Shown here: positions 11,731-24,400 of the stretch, one piece after another | How positions within the stretch are numbered: position 1 is the stretch's first letter | How the letters are laid out: every line of letters starts with the position of its first letter | NCBI GenBank assembly: GCA_021464415.1 | Contig: CM038467.1 | Coordinates: forward strand, 23,158,011-23,222,010 | Length of the DNA stretch: 64,000 nt | Origin: Lonicera japonica | Lineage: Eukaryota; Streptophyta; Magnoliopsida; Dipsacales; Caprifoliaceae | Reading direction: 5' to 3' | The notes under the pieces: model-generated | Told to the model about the DNA's origin: nothing | The model's input: the letters and a program-made list of their open reading frames with translations, nothing else | Databases searched by the model: none | Translations under genes and position numbers: made by a program

Positions 11731-14700
11731 ATGTCAGACTTGTCAATGTATCAGGTAATATTTTCTTTCCAGTCAGCTTAAAGTGGGAAATGTTTTTGTG
11801 AGCATTACTATATTCTAGTTAGTCTGTTTGCCATTGATTATTGGGGGTGCTTACTGGCTGCAGAGCTTTAAATTCTAGTCTTTCATGCTTCGGACTTGTC
11901 CGTAACATGACGCCAATTTTCATTAAACGCCTAAAGTTATTATTTAAAAATACATATTGTATTGTTTTATAGTGATTATTTATGGAATTTAAAGCTGTAA
12001 CATTGAAGTGTGGAATAGGTGCATGTTTTTGGTAACCTGACAAACTGAATCATCCTAGGTCTCTGGGTTGCTTGTCTGGGCCTGTTAATACTTATGTTGT
12101 CTTGGTTATGTGTTGAAAATTTAAAACTGATAAGATTGTTTCGGTTCTGTGTAGGTCGACCAGTAAGCTAACCAAACCAATCCCGATTGGATATATTATT
12201 ATTTTTAGTCTTTTGTATTTAGAATGTAAGTTTTTCATGCATATATGGTTTCTAGGTAATGACTTGTCATAAAATCTTGAGGCAAACAAACAGAGAGATG
12301 TAGTTTTCTTTTAACCTTTTCTCTTTGTAGACAAGATCATTCTTAAGCTTGGTCAGAGTCCCAAGTGCATGAGGTTTTCTACTGGAAATTTAATCTAGAA
12401 TCTTTCATGATGTTCGTAGAATTATTTGTTACAAATGGCAAATATTTTTGTTAGTTTATTCCTATTTATATGTTTGACTTCTCATAATTTATTTCTTTAC
12501 TTCTTAATTTGCTGAAATTCATTCTATTTTTTTTAATCGAGGTCCAGTCTTTATATACGACAACGTTTTTAGATTTGGTTTTCCTAAGAAAAAATGACGT
12601 TCCCATTGATATTTATTGGCATGTTCTCAACATGTTCCTACTATTCTACAAGTTGTTGTGCCAGTGTGTTCATGTCCTAAGTCTGTGTCCATGCATCCTG
12701 TAAATGGCACATTATACAATGCACCACTTCTTATAACTTGGGAAAAAGTCTCCACGAATTAGTATGAATAAGAGACGAAGGAAAATTATAAGCATCACTC
12801 TGAATAAAAGCTAAGCTGACATTTTGTATTCCATGTGCATTAGAAGTATAGATGTCAGTAATTGGTCCTTTGCCTAAACATAAAAACAACAAAACCTTCT
12901 GATATCGAGACAAATACCCAGCTTAGAATGCTACAAATGAAACTGAGATGATTATTGAATTACCACCTATATGAAAATATAAAATGGCTGAACAAAATTG
13001 TTCTACAGCAATACACAAACTGAGAGAGAGATTACTAACTCCATGTCCTTTTACAGCCTGTTTCCTAGAGTCTGACCGTGACCAATACATTCAATTGAAG
13101 AAAACACAATATCAAAGTCAGTAGAGAAAATTCATCTCTCTCTCTCTCTCTCTTACAAACACATTATTGTTGCTATCCTCATGCATACTACTTATGTAAC
13201 ACCATTAAAGGTCGATTTATATAAATCCAAAAAAAGGGAATAGATATAGAGACATGTCATATGGGACCTTTACATATTTGCTGTAGTAAAGAGTAATGTC
13301 ATAGGCATGTATAATTTGCAACATGGACAGTGGATATTCTTAGATAGTTTATGTTGCTGTATTTGATGTAAAGTGAAGGTTGAAGCCTTACCTCTCCTTT
13401 ATTGTGACATCTCCTATCATCTTGCACACTAATCACAATTTTTATCTACCTACTTTATTTCGGACTTACTTGTAGAATTTATTTTAAGAAAAATATGTCA
13501 ATCCTGTTGTTATTACAGCTAAAAAAATTCTGTAACTGGTGTTACAGCTTGAAGATATTGTCTGGGATGATTTCAGTCAAAGTGATGATCACATAGTGCC
13601 TCATCCTAGGGATACAAATTCCAACGAGCAATCATTTCAGGGTGAAAACCGTAAGAGACCTAGACGCAAGGAAAAGGAAGAAAGAGACTCTACAACAAAT
13701 AAAAGAAGGAACACAATGTTGGAAAACGTTCCATGGTCCGACATAGCTGATGGTGGTATGTTTTCTTCTTCATGTGATAGTGACCCAATGGAAGGAGTGG
13801 AAAATTTTGCATCTGATGATCCGAAGATGCCAAGTCAATGCTTCAAAAACAGCAACATAGACTCGATTGGTGACAGTGAGTTATGTGCAGATAATCGTAT
13901 CCTCAGTGACAAGTGCACAGAGATTGATAGCAACTCATATTCTTACCCTCTAAGTAACATCTCTCAAGCACAGAATGATCTCGGCTTTTTAGATAACAAT
14001 CAGGACGACAAAGAATCTAACGATCTCTTATACTATGGTTGGCCTGATATAGAAAATTTCGAGGATGTTGACAGAATGTTTAGGTAACTAAAAACTTCAT
14101 TTATGGTAATTTTATTCTGCTTATTTTACATGCACAGGCATGTATATACCATGTTTTAATTACATTTTGCAGAAGTTGTGATTCATCATTTGGACTTGGG
14201 GGTGCTGGTAATGAAGATGAACTAGGTTGGTTTTCATCATCAGATGCTATTGAAGGATCTGAAGATGTATTGAAGTCAGACTTGAAGTTTTCATGCCCCG
14301 AGGCAAATGCAATGAAAAATGGCAGTCAAGAGGCTTCAAATGTGAGTAATGAAAGTTCTTCAATCAATGACTCGAGGACAAGAAGTGCATTGGGTAGCTG
14401 TAATGCTAGTTCTTGGCCATCGGAAATTGATGAACCCACCACACTGAGCCACTTGTCTTTTGCAACTGGGTCCAATCAAAGTTCTGAAAGCAAGGATAAC
14501 TTTATGCCTAAAGACCAGGTCAGAAAGCAAGAATCTACATTCATATAATCTGGTTTATATATGAGGGAGTCGTCGTTATTTTATTTCAGTTTATCAACTT
14601 TTCTGCTTGAAACCTAAGTAAATCATCAATTTTCTCTTTTATAATATATGGTTTTTATGCATACAGATCCATTTGCATAAAAAGCAGCAAAAGCACCAGT

Positions 14701-17700
14701 GTCTTAGAGAAGAAAAAGCACAAGACCACTGCTTGGAAAATGGTGGTTCATTTCATCACAAGGGAAACCTGAAAGACAGAGACATACATATTCCGTCCGG
14801 GGATAAAGCACATCAACTTTTCACCTCTGAAGGCATTCGGCCACAAAAACAAAACCTGGGACCCAATTCCTTCAGTTACCTGCAGACTAGTACTCCTTAT
14901 ATGCATATAGACTTCTCTCCTCCTTCAGATCAAACTAAGGTTGGTCCAAAGCTATCTGGTGTCAAATCGGAAAATAAGGGTTTCACATCTTCCTATGCAT
15001 CGAATCAGGTGCAGTCGGTGGATCGCTCTCATGATCCTTCCTTTGATACAAACACTATCAAACTTGGTGAAGAGAGAGAAAAGTTACACGCCCAACAGGG
15101 GTTTCAACCTTCATTAACCAGCAATCCGAAACATATGGTTTTGATGGGTCAATCTCCAATCTGCGATCCAGTTTCAGTTATGAAGGAAGTCCATAAATAT
15201 GGTAATGGACCGAGAAATCAGAGTGATACTGAAGGAGTTAACTTAGGAATTCTCGCAGAATTAGGTTCTTCAGATGTTAAGGATAGCTCTTCTATGAATT
15301 CTAAGTTGGATGAAATCTCACAAGAAGCAAATAGTTTCCATCAGCTTCAGCAAGTCATGGAACAGGTATGATGGTTTTTTCAGAATTCTGATGGTGCCCA
15401 AAATTACTGTGCATTTTGTTTTGCATCTATTTACCTTGGTACAAGAACATATGAGCATGTTAGGGGGTGTGTGATAAATTTAGAAGATAATTGAAAACCA
15501 TACTAACTTTTATGATGAGTTGGAAAAAAAGATGAGTGATTTGGTAAAATGGTCTATTACTTTTTTGGCGTTTACATGGAATCAAATTCTTTGGGTGATG
15601 GGTAAGAATAATTTCCATGAAAAAGATGGGAGACTATCTCACTTAATAACTCAGTTCTTTTTCTAATTTTTCATAAATTTAGTGGTGTTTTCAATCGTGT
15701 TGTTTTCCAATTTCTTTTGTGAAATAGACCCTTAGTGTTTGTCTGGTTATTGAAGCCACAGACCTACTAAAATTCATACACTTGCACGGCTATGAATATG
15801 TAAACAAGTTTTTAGTGTGTACTGCTTTTGTACCAGCTGCTATGTAAACAGGGGCTATCGAACTGTGAAGTAGGTGGGTGGGTGGATATTGGGGGGGGGG
15901 GGCGCTGACTCACCATCACCTTTATGCATTGAATTCAAAATCTTTATAGTAAGTCAATTTGAGATTCTCAATCCAACTGACTTAGATTTCCCACCCTGTT
16001 ATTAATTTGAGACTAGCTTATCAGAGCAAGTTCATACCTATTAGCAGAACTTTTTGTAGACTGGCATCAAATGAGGGCCCTTCTGTTGCTCCAGAATTAT
16101 AACAACCTATTTAAGTGTCCCTGAATTATCAGATGATGTTGATAGCATTGCCAACAAAGTCGTTCTAACGCACAAAACAAATTTGTAGGAATGACTATAC
16201 ATAAGATGTCAAAGTGTGTGCTAGGGACTATATAATTGAATATATAAACAATTTAGCATTGCATGCACATTAGAGAGAGAGAACATCTCCATTGTAGCTA
16301 GGATTTATGAATTATGACATGAAGTTGTGACGGGCTGTGTTTCTATATTTCGTACTGAAGGTGTGAAATAGGACATTATATACTGGGCAGTGCTATCTAG
16401 AATAATTACAAGGAAATGTTCATGAACTTTCTAATGCATGTATATACTGCATTATAGAGTTGATATATTCTTTTGATATATGGGATGCACCAGAAGGGAA
16501 GTTTTACAAGAATCATTTCATGTGTTTACCTTGTTCTGTTTATAATCTCCCTCTCTCTCTCTCTGTATGTGTGAGTGTGTGTAACTAAATGCACTCAACC
16601 TGGTGGGTTTCAGTTGGATTTGAGGACAAAACTGTGCATAAGGGATAGTCTGTACCGTTTGGCTAGGAGTGCTGAACAACGACATAACTATGCAAATCTG
16701 AATGGTGGCAGCAGTGACGATACAGATAGCAGTGGAACATTTATAGCTGAAGGAACAAATAAGTATGCATCACTTTTTGCTTCTGCACTTTTATTAGTTA
16801 CTACTTTTAACATAATTGGAACGTCTACAACTTGTTCATTCTTCATGCATAAGAATGCTGCATAGTTGAGCCTAATTCTAGGTACATTTGTTTTCAGTTT
16901 TAAGTGATCTCATTGTTGGGCAGCTCTAATTGCCATCTCTTGCTAGATGATCATTGTACATGCACATAGTGCTAGATGATTATAGATTTAAATGTACCGA
17001 GATATATTTTTGGAAAGTGAATATGGCATCCTGTGCTTGACGTGCGAGTCTTGATAGATATGTTTAGTGATGTTAAGCGGCTAACTTTACTTGCACTTGG
17101 ATATTTTAAGAATCTAGTGATGATTTTGTGAGGTAAAAAAAAATATAGGAAGAAGGGCCATTGTGGCTAGGTTAAAATAGATTCTGCGAAGTTGTTTTTA
17201 TGGTTTTTGGTCTATTTATATGATTATATCTGATAGTTAAACGTAGGTGTAGTGTATACTGTAGAGTGCAACCACCACTATGTATGTAGAAGTAAATTGA
17301 AGAAGTAGATCCACGTAGTAGTTTCCATTGTGATGCAGGCTAATTAGGCATGTGTTATGTGTCTGCATGGCTGCATGCACATAATGCATGTGATATTTTA
17401 TTTCACGTATGGGGGTGCTAATTAGATGGTTGAATGGAACGTATGATCTTTGACTTTTTCATAAGAATATGGAGGTGGGACGTGGAAGAGCTTCTTCTTC
17501 TTCCTCACTCAATCACCTTTTTCCCCAATCTTATCTTTACTGGAAGCGCATTTCAACTTCTAACATAGGCTACCTTTATCTTTCTTTTTGGAGTGCATAG
17601 AATAAGTTATATTCTATACAGTGTATGTGTACAATTACAAACAGTCTTGTCATGCAATATTTTTATCTTTACATGTTTCACTCAAATATTTTTCACTCCA

Positions 17701-19612
17701 ATTGTTTCCACTGAAATATAAGACTCCGTTTGATAGCAAGTTGGAAAATGAAAGCAAAAGCAATTGATTTTTGTGAGAAGTTGGAAAATGAGTTCAGGGA
17801 TGTGGTGAGGTGCTTTTCATCGCATGCTTATTTTTATGAGTAGGTGGTGAGGTGCTGTTCATGTCATGCATAACTCATTTTCCACCTTCTAACAAAAATC
17901 AGTTTTTTGGCTATCATTTTCCTTATTATTATCACACTGAGCCTAAGTCCGTTTGGATTGAAGGGGAGGGAGGGAAAGGAAATAGTTCTTGTTTGGATAG
18001 AAAAAAGAAAAGAAAGGAAAGGAATGTGATTTAATATATTATTAACAAATTAGGGAAAATTGGAATAACTAAAAAATCATTAAATCTTTTCTTTCCCCCC
18101 AATCCTCCAATATTGGAAGGAAACAAAATAAAGAATAGAGGGGATTTTTTTTCTCCCTTTTATTCCCCTTAAACTGCTCTTTTCCTTTCCTTTCCTTCCC
18201 ATTCCCTCAATCCAAACGGGGTTGGGTGTGGGTTGGTGTGGGTTGGTGACAAAATAAGACTACCCGGCACATAATAATCTATATCCGATTTGAAATGGAA
18301 TGTCCTAATATTTGCTCAGCTCCACTTGTATAATAAGTATAGTTATTCTAAAATCCATCAAAAAATGATATTCAAACATGGGAGAAGGCAGTGAACCACT
18401 CCAAGTTGTTAGGGTCTGAGTAATCTTAGGAAGTGGAAGAATTTAAATGCCTAGAAATTGATTACTGTGCTTATGTTTACCAAACATACATATATATATA
18501 TATTTATATATTAGTATTTAATTTATGTATGTATGTATTGTACCACGGCCTTGAAATAGTTGACGCCCCTGAGTTTGAAAATGAAGCTATCGATCTTGAC
18601 TTGATCAATATGATCAATTAAATTATAGAAAAGTTATATTGACTTGGGTACCTTGTTTATAGTTGAAATTAGACTTAAGAGATTTCATTGACTTTGTACT
18701 TGTACCTCTTAATTGCTAATGTTACATTTAGCAATGAAACCTTAATCAAAACCTTAATCAATTATCAGCTGAAAGATACCCTAGTGGAAAAGTGGCACCT
18801 AGGTCTAATTCCGACCAGTCATGAGGTAACGAAGTCAGAACCACCCTTACAAAAACATTATCATAAGGTATGGACTATTAATGAGAATGTTGTTGAAGAA
18901 GTTGATATCAAGTAGTGAAATCTCAAAATAGAGGCTATTATTAGATTTGTTTATATTGGTGTTCCAAAAATCCGTGCCTGGATGCTAGGCGGTGGTTTGC
19001 CAATTTGTCTATCTAGGTGACAGCCAAGGTGGGCAGGATTGATGGATTTATATATAATGGTTGTTCTATTTCTGAATTTGATTAATGTTTTCTGTATTCA
19101 GGTGCGCTGGATTTATGGATATGGAGACTGATACAAATCCAATAGATCGATCTGTAGCTCACTTATTGTTCCACAGGCCCCCAGACTCATCTGTTACATC
19201 TCTCAAGTCGCATACCATGGTAAGCTTTTGGTATATTCCCTCTGTCTCAAATTGATAGTCCCACTTTCCTTTTCGGGATGTCATTAGTAGTCCTGTTTTC
19301 TTTTTGGGGACATAGTCAAAGATCCAATTTACCAAATCTCACAATAGAAAATAAGTTGTATTTTTTTACCACTAATTAGCTTGTAATTAGTGTTTCCTTA
19401 AAAAGTAATAAAGTCAAAAGTGTGACTATCAATTTGAGACGGAGGAGTGGTATTTCAAATGTTTAATGAGTTTGTAGATTACTCCTATATCCTTAAAGTT
19501 CCTCTTGATGAATGAACAGATTCACGGGCCTGTAGGTAATCAGCCATTGATGGCCGAAAAGATCATTGGCCGTGAAGAAAGTGTGGCTAAAACAGATAGA
19601 AGAGATGATTAA
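11731..19612 (+). CDS. LNK1: LNK1-type circadian clock co-activator
   Basis: Seven coding exons join in frame: 11731-11754, 13548-14083, 14173-14518, 14667-15365, 16614-16762, 19102-19219 and 19520-19612 (stop TAA), giving 654 residues; Arabidopsis LNK1 is a little over 600. The protein starts MSDLSMYQ and continues LEDIVWDDFSQSDDHIVPHP, the family's N-terminal signature. A basic run at residues 43-62 (RKRPRRKEKEE...NKRR) looks like a nuclear signal, and MLENVPWSD follows near residue 65. The C-terminal block (from residue 536) holds LRTKLCIRDSLYRLA, SAEQRH and NPIDRSVAHLLFHRP, the most conserved part of LNK proteins. Known family role: nuclear partners of REVEILLE MYB factors that activate evening clock genes in response to light. 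LNK1 rather than LNK2 is chosen from the WDDF...SDDHIVPHP start. All introns are GT-AG; introns 1, 4 and 5 are long, and introns 5 and 6 carry MITEs. Stop codons in the flanking introns exclude longer exons. Confidence 0.92.
15891..15902 (+). repeat. G12 homopolymer in LNK1 intron 4
   Basis: Twelve consecutive G residues after several GGTGG units. A potential quadruplex-forming and assembly-error-prone run. Confidence 0.8.
17949..18218. mobile_element. MITE-like inverted repeat in LNK1 intron 5
   Basis: The left end CCGTTTGGATTGAAGGG and the right end CCCTCAATCCAAACGG are inverted copies about 270 bp apart. The purine-rich left arm (GGGAGGGAAAGGAAA) is answered by a TTTCCTTTCC right arm. No coding frame. 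The superfamily is not assigned because the flanking duplication is unclear. Confidence 0.55.
19234..19450. mobile_element. Stowaway-type MITE in LNK1 intron 6
   Basis: The left end carries CCCTCTGTCTCAAATTGATAG and the right end is its inverted copy (CTATCAATTTGAGACGGAGG). TA dinucleotides flank both ends. CTCCCTCYGTYYC termini with a TA duplication are the mark of Tc1/mariner-derived Stowaway MITEs. It lies 15 bases after the exon 6 donor and about 70 bases before the last exon. Confidence 0.7.
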
Positions 19613-20739
19613 TAGATTCGTTAGGGATATATATATTTTTCTTCTACTGTGCATGATAATGTATAAAAATGCTTTGGCTGCACTGACATAGAAGCCGTAG
19701 ACCGTGTTTTGGATGTCTTGGCCTAGAGTGGGCTTTCATGTATATTGTTGTATCAAATCCCATTTTAAGTTGTGCTTTCGTCTTTCGGACATGTCTCTTG
19801 CAAATGCTATTATGCTGCATCTAAATCTCATGGTTATGGGGTGTTATTGCCACTACTAAATCTTAGGTTGAGTGTCTTATTATGGGTTTTGGTGATGGGG
19901 ATTGGAGGCGGCACAAGGGATATACGGTGGCACAATGACGTGAAAGCAGCGACTATGATAACAGTGCCTGTTCTTTGTCATTCTGTTTGTTTGAAATTTT
20001 GAAAATGGGTTATAGAATACTATGAAGGGTGAAACTCAAAACTAGTATGCAAACTAAAAACTAGTTATGGTTAACTGACTGAAACAAAACAACAAAATTT
20101 AACATTAAGGAATAGGTTGATTAATAAAATCTCTATTTATGGCCTATTTAGTCAAATTGATAAAACATTGTCATAACTAAAGTTCATAGATCAATCTCAT
20201 CTAGCAAGTAACAAAGATATGATTTTCAACCTACTTTAGGTAGATGTGATTATCAGTAACAAAATGATATTGAGAACAAGAATAATCGATTAACAAGGGA
20301 TTAAATCTAATTGATCCAAATATAAATAGTTTTTATATTTATTAAGCCTGCTTTTTTGCATACAAGTGTTACGTGTCAACACATTATCTGCTAAAGAAAA
20401 CTACTAAACCATAAATTAATTACTGTTATAGCTTTTCTGAATTGAATGTAATATCTCGTCTTTATTCACATCTCACCTAGTTGAGCGACCAGTTTGCAAA
20501 CGCGGGGGTGCTAAGTGAATGAGTAAACTACGCCGAAAACATCAGAAGTCACAACTAAACACAGTTGAAAGTGCCCTAGTACAAGGGCAAGTTCACAACG
20601 AGAGAACAAATGCATATAAAAATACATAGAATACATGAAGATATCCTATTGTAAACAGGGTTCCTACAATCCATCAAAAGTCCTACACCACGATACACTA
20701 GACTGCGGTAGAGCCACCAAAGTTACTATTGTCAATCTG
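19613..20739. other. Convergent 3' flanks of two genes
   Basis: This holds the 3' UTR of the LNK1 gene on the left and that of the minus-strand zinc-ribbon gene on the right. No separate gene is supported. The short open frame at 19772-20002 lies in the presumed LNK1 3' UTR and has no recognisable features. Confidence 0.6.
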
Positions 20740-21379
20740 CTAATCGAACTGCTGCCGTAGTTGCATCTCCGTCTCACTCTTCCAGGTGGCATGTGATGAT
20801 TGGCCCTTCATCCGCTTACTCTTCTCCTTGTCCTTAATAAGGGAACCCTTCTTCTTTGCTGCCTCTTTTTCGGCGTCTGTGGGTGGTGGGCGATCACTGC
20901 ATAGTGGGCACACCATACCCTGTGCATTGGAGTAGGTTTTGGGTACTCCACACTGCAGGCACATCCTGTAAACATAACCCACAGGTTTCATTCAGAGTGG
21001 AGCTCACATTATACACATGCATTGTAATACAAAAGATAGGTGTCATGACATATTATACATATATATACTACATTATACATGTATATACAAAAAGGCAGAG
21101 GTAGGACTTTATTTAAAGGGGGGTAAATTTCTGCTAGTAATTTTTTTCAAATCAAAGGGGAAAAGGGAAAAGGGGGGAAGAGGGGGGGGGGGGGGGGGGG
21201 GGGGGCAAAGTTGGTGTTAGTATTGTATTTTCCCCTAAATAAAGGGGGGCAAACTTAACTAAAGTGCATTTGCTTTTAGCAAGTGGGTTAACGCAGTTGG
21301 GAGGCACCTACTCGGACCTGGGAGAGATACCAAATTAAAGGGGGGGCAGTTGGGTGGTCTATCCTCTCCTCCCATGTAT

Positions 21380-21412
<33 letters not shown>

Positions 21413-24400
21413 CACATGTGATTTCCAAGAGAGCGTGTGTGATTCTCAAGTAAAGTTGTACCTAATTATACATCATCAAGCACGCACACAACAAATAAGT
21501 ACATTTGAAACAGCCCCAATAGTCTACATCTAATTGAGGAACACACAATCGTACACACGTAAATATGCATCAAGGAGCATGGGTCGAAATTTTGGCACTA
21601 CAATGCGTAAGCGGGGGGATATAAAATGAAGAAATGAACATTGCGGGCTACGTTACGAAGAAAAGATATGTACCTCAAAAGCTCAGCTGCATCTTCTGCA
21701 TTTGGATTAGTTGCAGTTGCCACACGCTTAACTCCTTGTGTTGCATTTGAACCACTAGCCTGACTTGAGGGTCCTTGGGTAATGTTACCCTCCACATCAC
21801 TTCTTACTCTTTCATGAATTCCAACTAGCTGAGCTTTAGCCTCCATCACAGCACCTATACACAACAACATAAAAAGGTAGTTCTAATAAAGTACTTTTCC
21901 AATCTAGGGACAAGATATTCTATTTCTTACTTTTAATTTTATTCTAATCTATTTTATAAGCAGAGGGAAACATGATATTGGGCCTCAAAGATAACAAACC
22001 AGATTTCAGAACAACGAAAGGACTCTGTTCCAACTCATAAGCTGAAGTGCATTACATCCAAGTAACTGTTGTGTAAGGGAATATCTTAGCAGTGTATGGG
22101 AGAAAAAGCTGCTAAAGAATAGTGAGACTACCTCTCTTTAACATGTACTTTTTTAATTCTCTATAGCTGTTAATTTCTTAAATCACCATTATATATATAT
22201 GAGCCAATGAAAAAGAAAAAAAACCTCTGTTTTTTTTAACAAGGACAAGCTTCTTTCTTTCTTTAGTTGTTGGGTATAAAAGATATATTTTTAATAAGGG
22301 AGAAGGAACAAGCTCGAAGTAAATCAAGTCCTCCAAAATTCGTTCAAGGCTAAAAGGAAATAAAAAGACGTCAATAACGATACATCAACCACACAATATC
22401 GGCCAAAAACTCGGCATCTAACTTTTGACTTGATAATGGGTTCAATTTGGGGAAGCGAAACATTGATATTTAAAGGATAAATAAAGTCTCTTTATAATAG
22501 AAATGCAAACCAATTTTACAAAAATGCTAAAATAGGAAGTATGGTAAGTGGACGCCCCATCCTCTAGAGAAAATATAGGAAAAGAAATAAGATTACAGTC
22601 AGTAGTATTGTCCTCAACTAACACAAAGACAGTTACAGTTGCAAAAGGCTCCCCCTTTGATAAAAAAATGCTAGCTTCAACTACCCTTCAAAAATAATGG
22701 CCCAGATTGTGGCCATAGCTTTTCCCCTCCAAGGTCGTCTTCTTTTTTTATATGTCCAATATATTAGCCCATCTAACAGTAAGAAACCACGGAAAACTGC
22801 AGGAACTGCACAAGAAATCCGGAAGCAACCAGAATCAAAGCCAAATGTGAGACACAAATCTAAAATGTAAAAATATATGATCACTGGTCTCACCCGCTTC
22901 TTTGAAAAGGAAACACCACGAAGTAGATATATGAACGACCTCTTGGACTGAATCACATGTACTCATACCAAAATCGGACTTTTAAAAGGAGTGTCCCTTC
23001 CAAATGTATTTATATGGGTTGAATTTTTAGGGAAGCTGAACCTGAAATGAATGAGAAGAAAAGATGCACACGAAAAGGCCCTAAAGTCTCCACCACTCAA
23101 ATTCTTCTAGTTATCACAATTCTGGATAAAAGAAATCAATCTGTGAGATTAGATTAGATAGTAAGAGACACACTGCTATTTCCTGGTCTCAACACCCCCC
23201 AAGATCCAACCAGAAACCTGCTTATTATTGTTATTTTTTCCATAACATACACAAGAAAAAACAATAAATCAGGTACAGAAGAACCTAAAATCCTCCAACG
23301 AATCAAGAAGAACACATGGCCCTGAGTTCAGTATCACAAACAGTTAATAAGGGATTTAGCCCCTCAAAAATCAACTGCTGCCCTCCATTCCAACTGCCCA
23401 AACAAGATAAAGCAGGACAACATCACATCTTTACCCAGTGCTACCCAAGGTGCGGCCCTCTCCGAGAACAAATTATGCGTTTACCGAGTTTGGACTCTTG
23501 GTAGGAAGCATTATCTTATGTTTAGTAAATTCTCGTTTCTATTATGAAAAAGGGCAGCTTAATAACAAGATGAAAAAGAAACAGTGAGCGGCCACCTTGT
23601 CTCACACTGTATCATACTAAGAACTTCAACGAGAATTACTAGGACCAAGAACCTGACTGTCAAAATCCATTCCTGTATGGCTGTATCCACTTCCACTTTT
23701 CACCAAAGACCATAGCCCCCAGCTAACATGTTTATATGCACTTTCTATTGCAGCCTACACTCCCAAGTCCCTCTCTTTTGTTTCATTCTATGCATTTAGT
23801 GATGACAAATATCACATCAAGAATTCATACTCAGCAGTCAGCACCTCAATTAACTTAACATATAGGCCTTTTTCCGGCATCTTGTGCTTGTACCCTCGTA
23901 TGCTTAATTACTCATGGGGCTTAGCTTCAAATAATTCTCCACTCTTCCCTTTATGGGCACCCATGTAAACAAATGAAACATTAACATTGTGTATGTAAGG
24001 GAATGGAAACCAGAGTAAGAAATAATCGGTCTAGGAAGGGCCTAGCCAGTTGTCCCTACGCCCAGGCAGACAAGTGCCTAAGCAGACTAGGCGGGAACTA
24101 GGCGGAATAGGTGATTACTAAGGCTATGCAAGCTGGGCGCTTGCTACCCTTCTTCTAAAAGTGTTTTCTTTGTGTTTGAATTACGAGAAGACTTTAGCTG
24201 GAGAAATTATTTTGCCTAGACAAAGAAAGTTACATCAAAGGAAGCAATAAAGATAGCAGTGGATGAGAAAACCACTACAGAAATGTTACAACTCAACCCA
24301 AAACAACAAGAATAAACCAATCATGCCAAAAAACTACAACAATCCAAATCAAATAAAAGCCTATCAGTACTATCAAATAAATTAGCAGCCCTAGCCCAAA

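Noticed and set aside
18433..18915. Two short plus-strand frames in LNK1 intron 5
   Set aside because: They lie within an intron, lack recognisable domains, and the gene's reading frame joins cleanly without them.
22681..22956. 91-codon minus-strand frame in intron 2 of the zinc-ribbon gene
   Set aside because: No domain, no acceptor or donor in phase, and low-complexity flanks.
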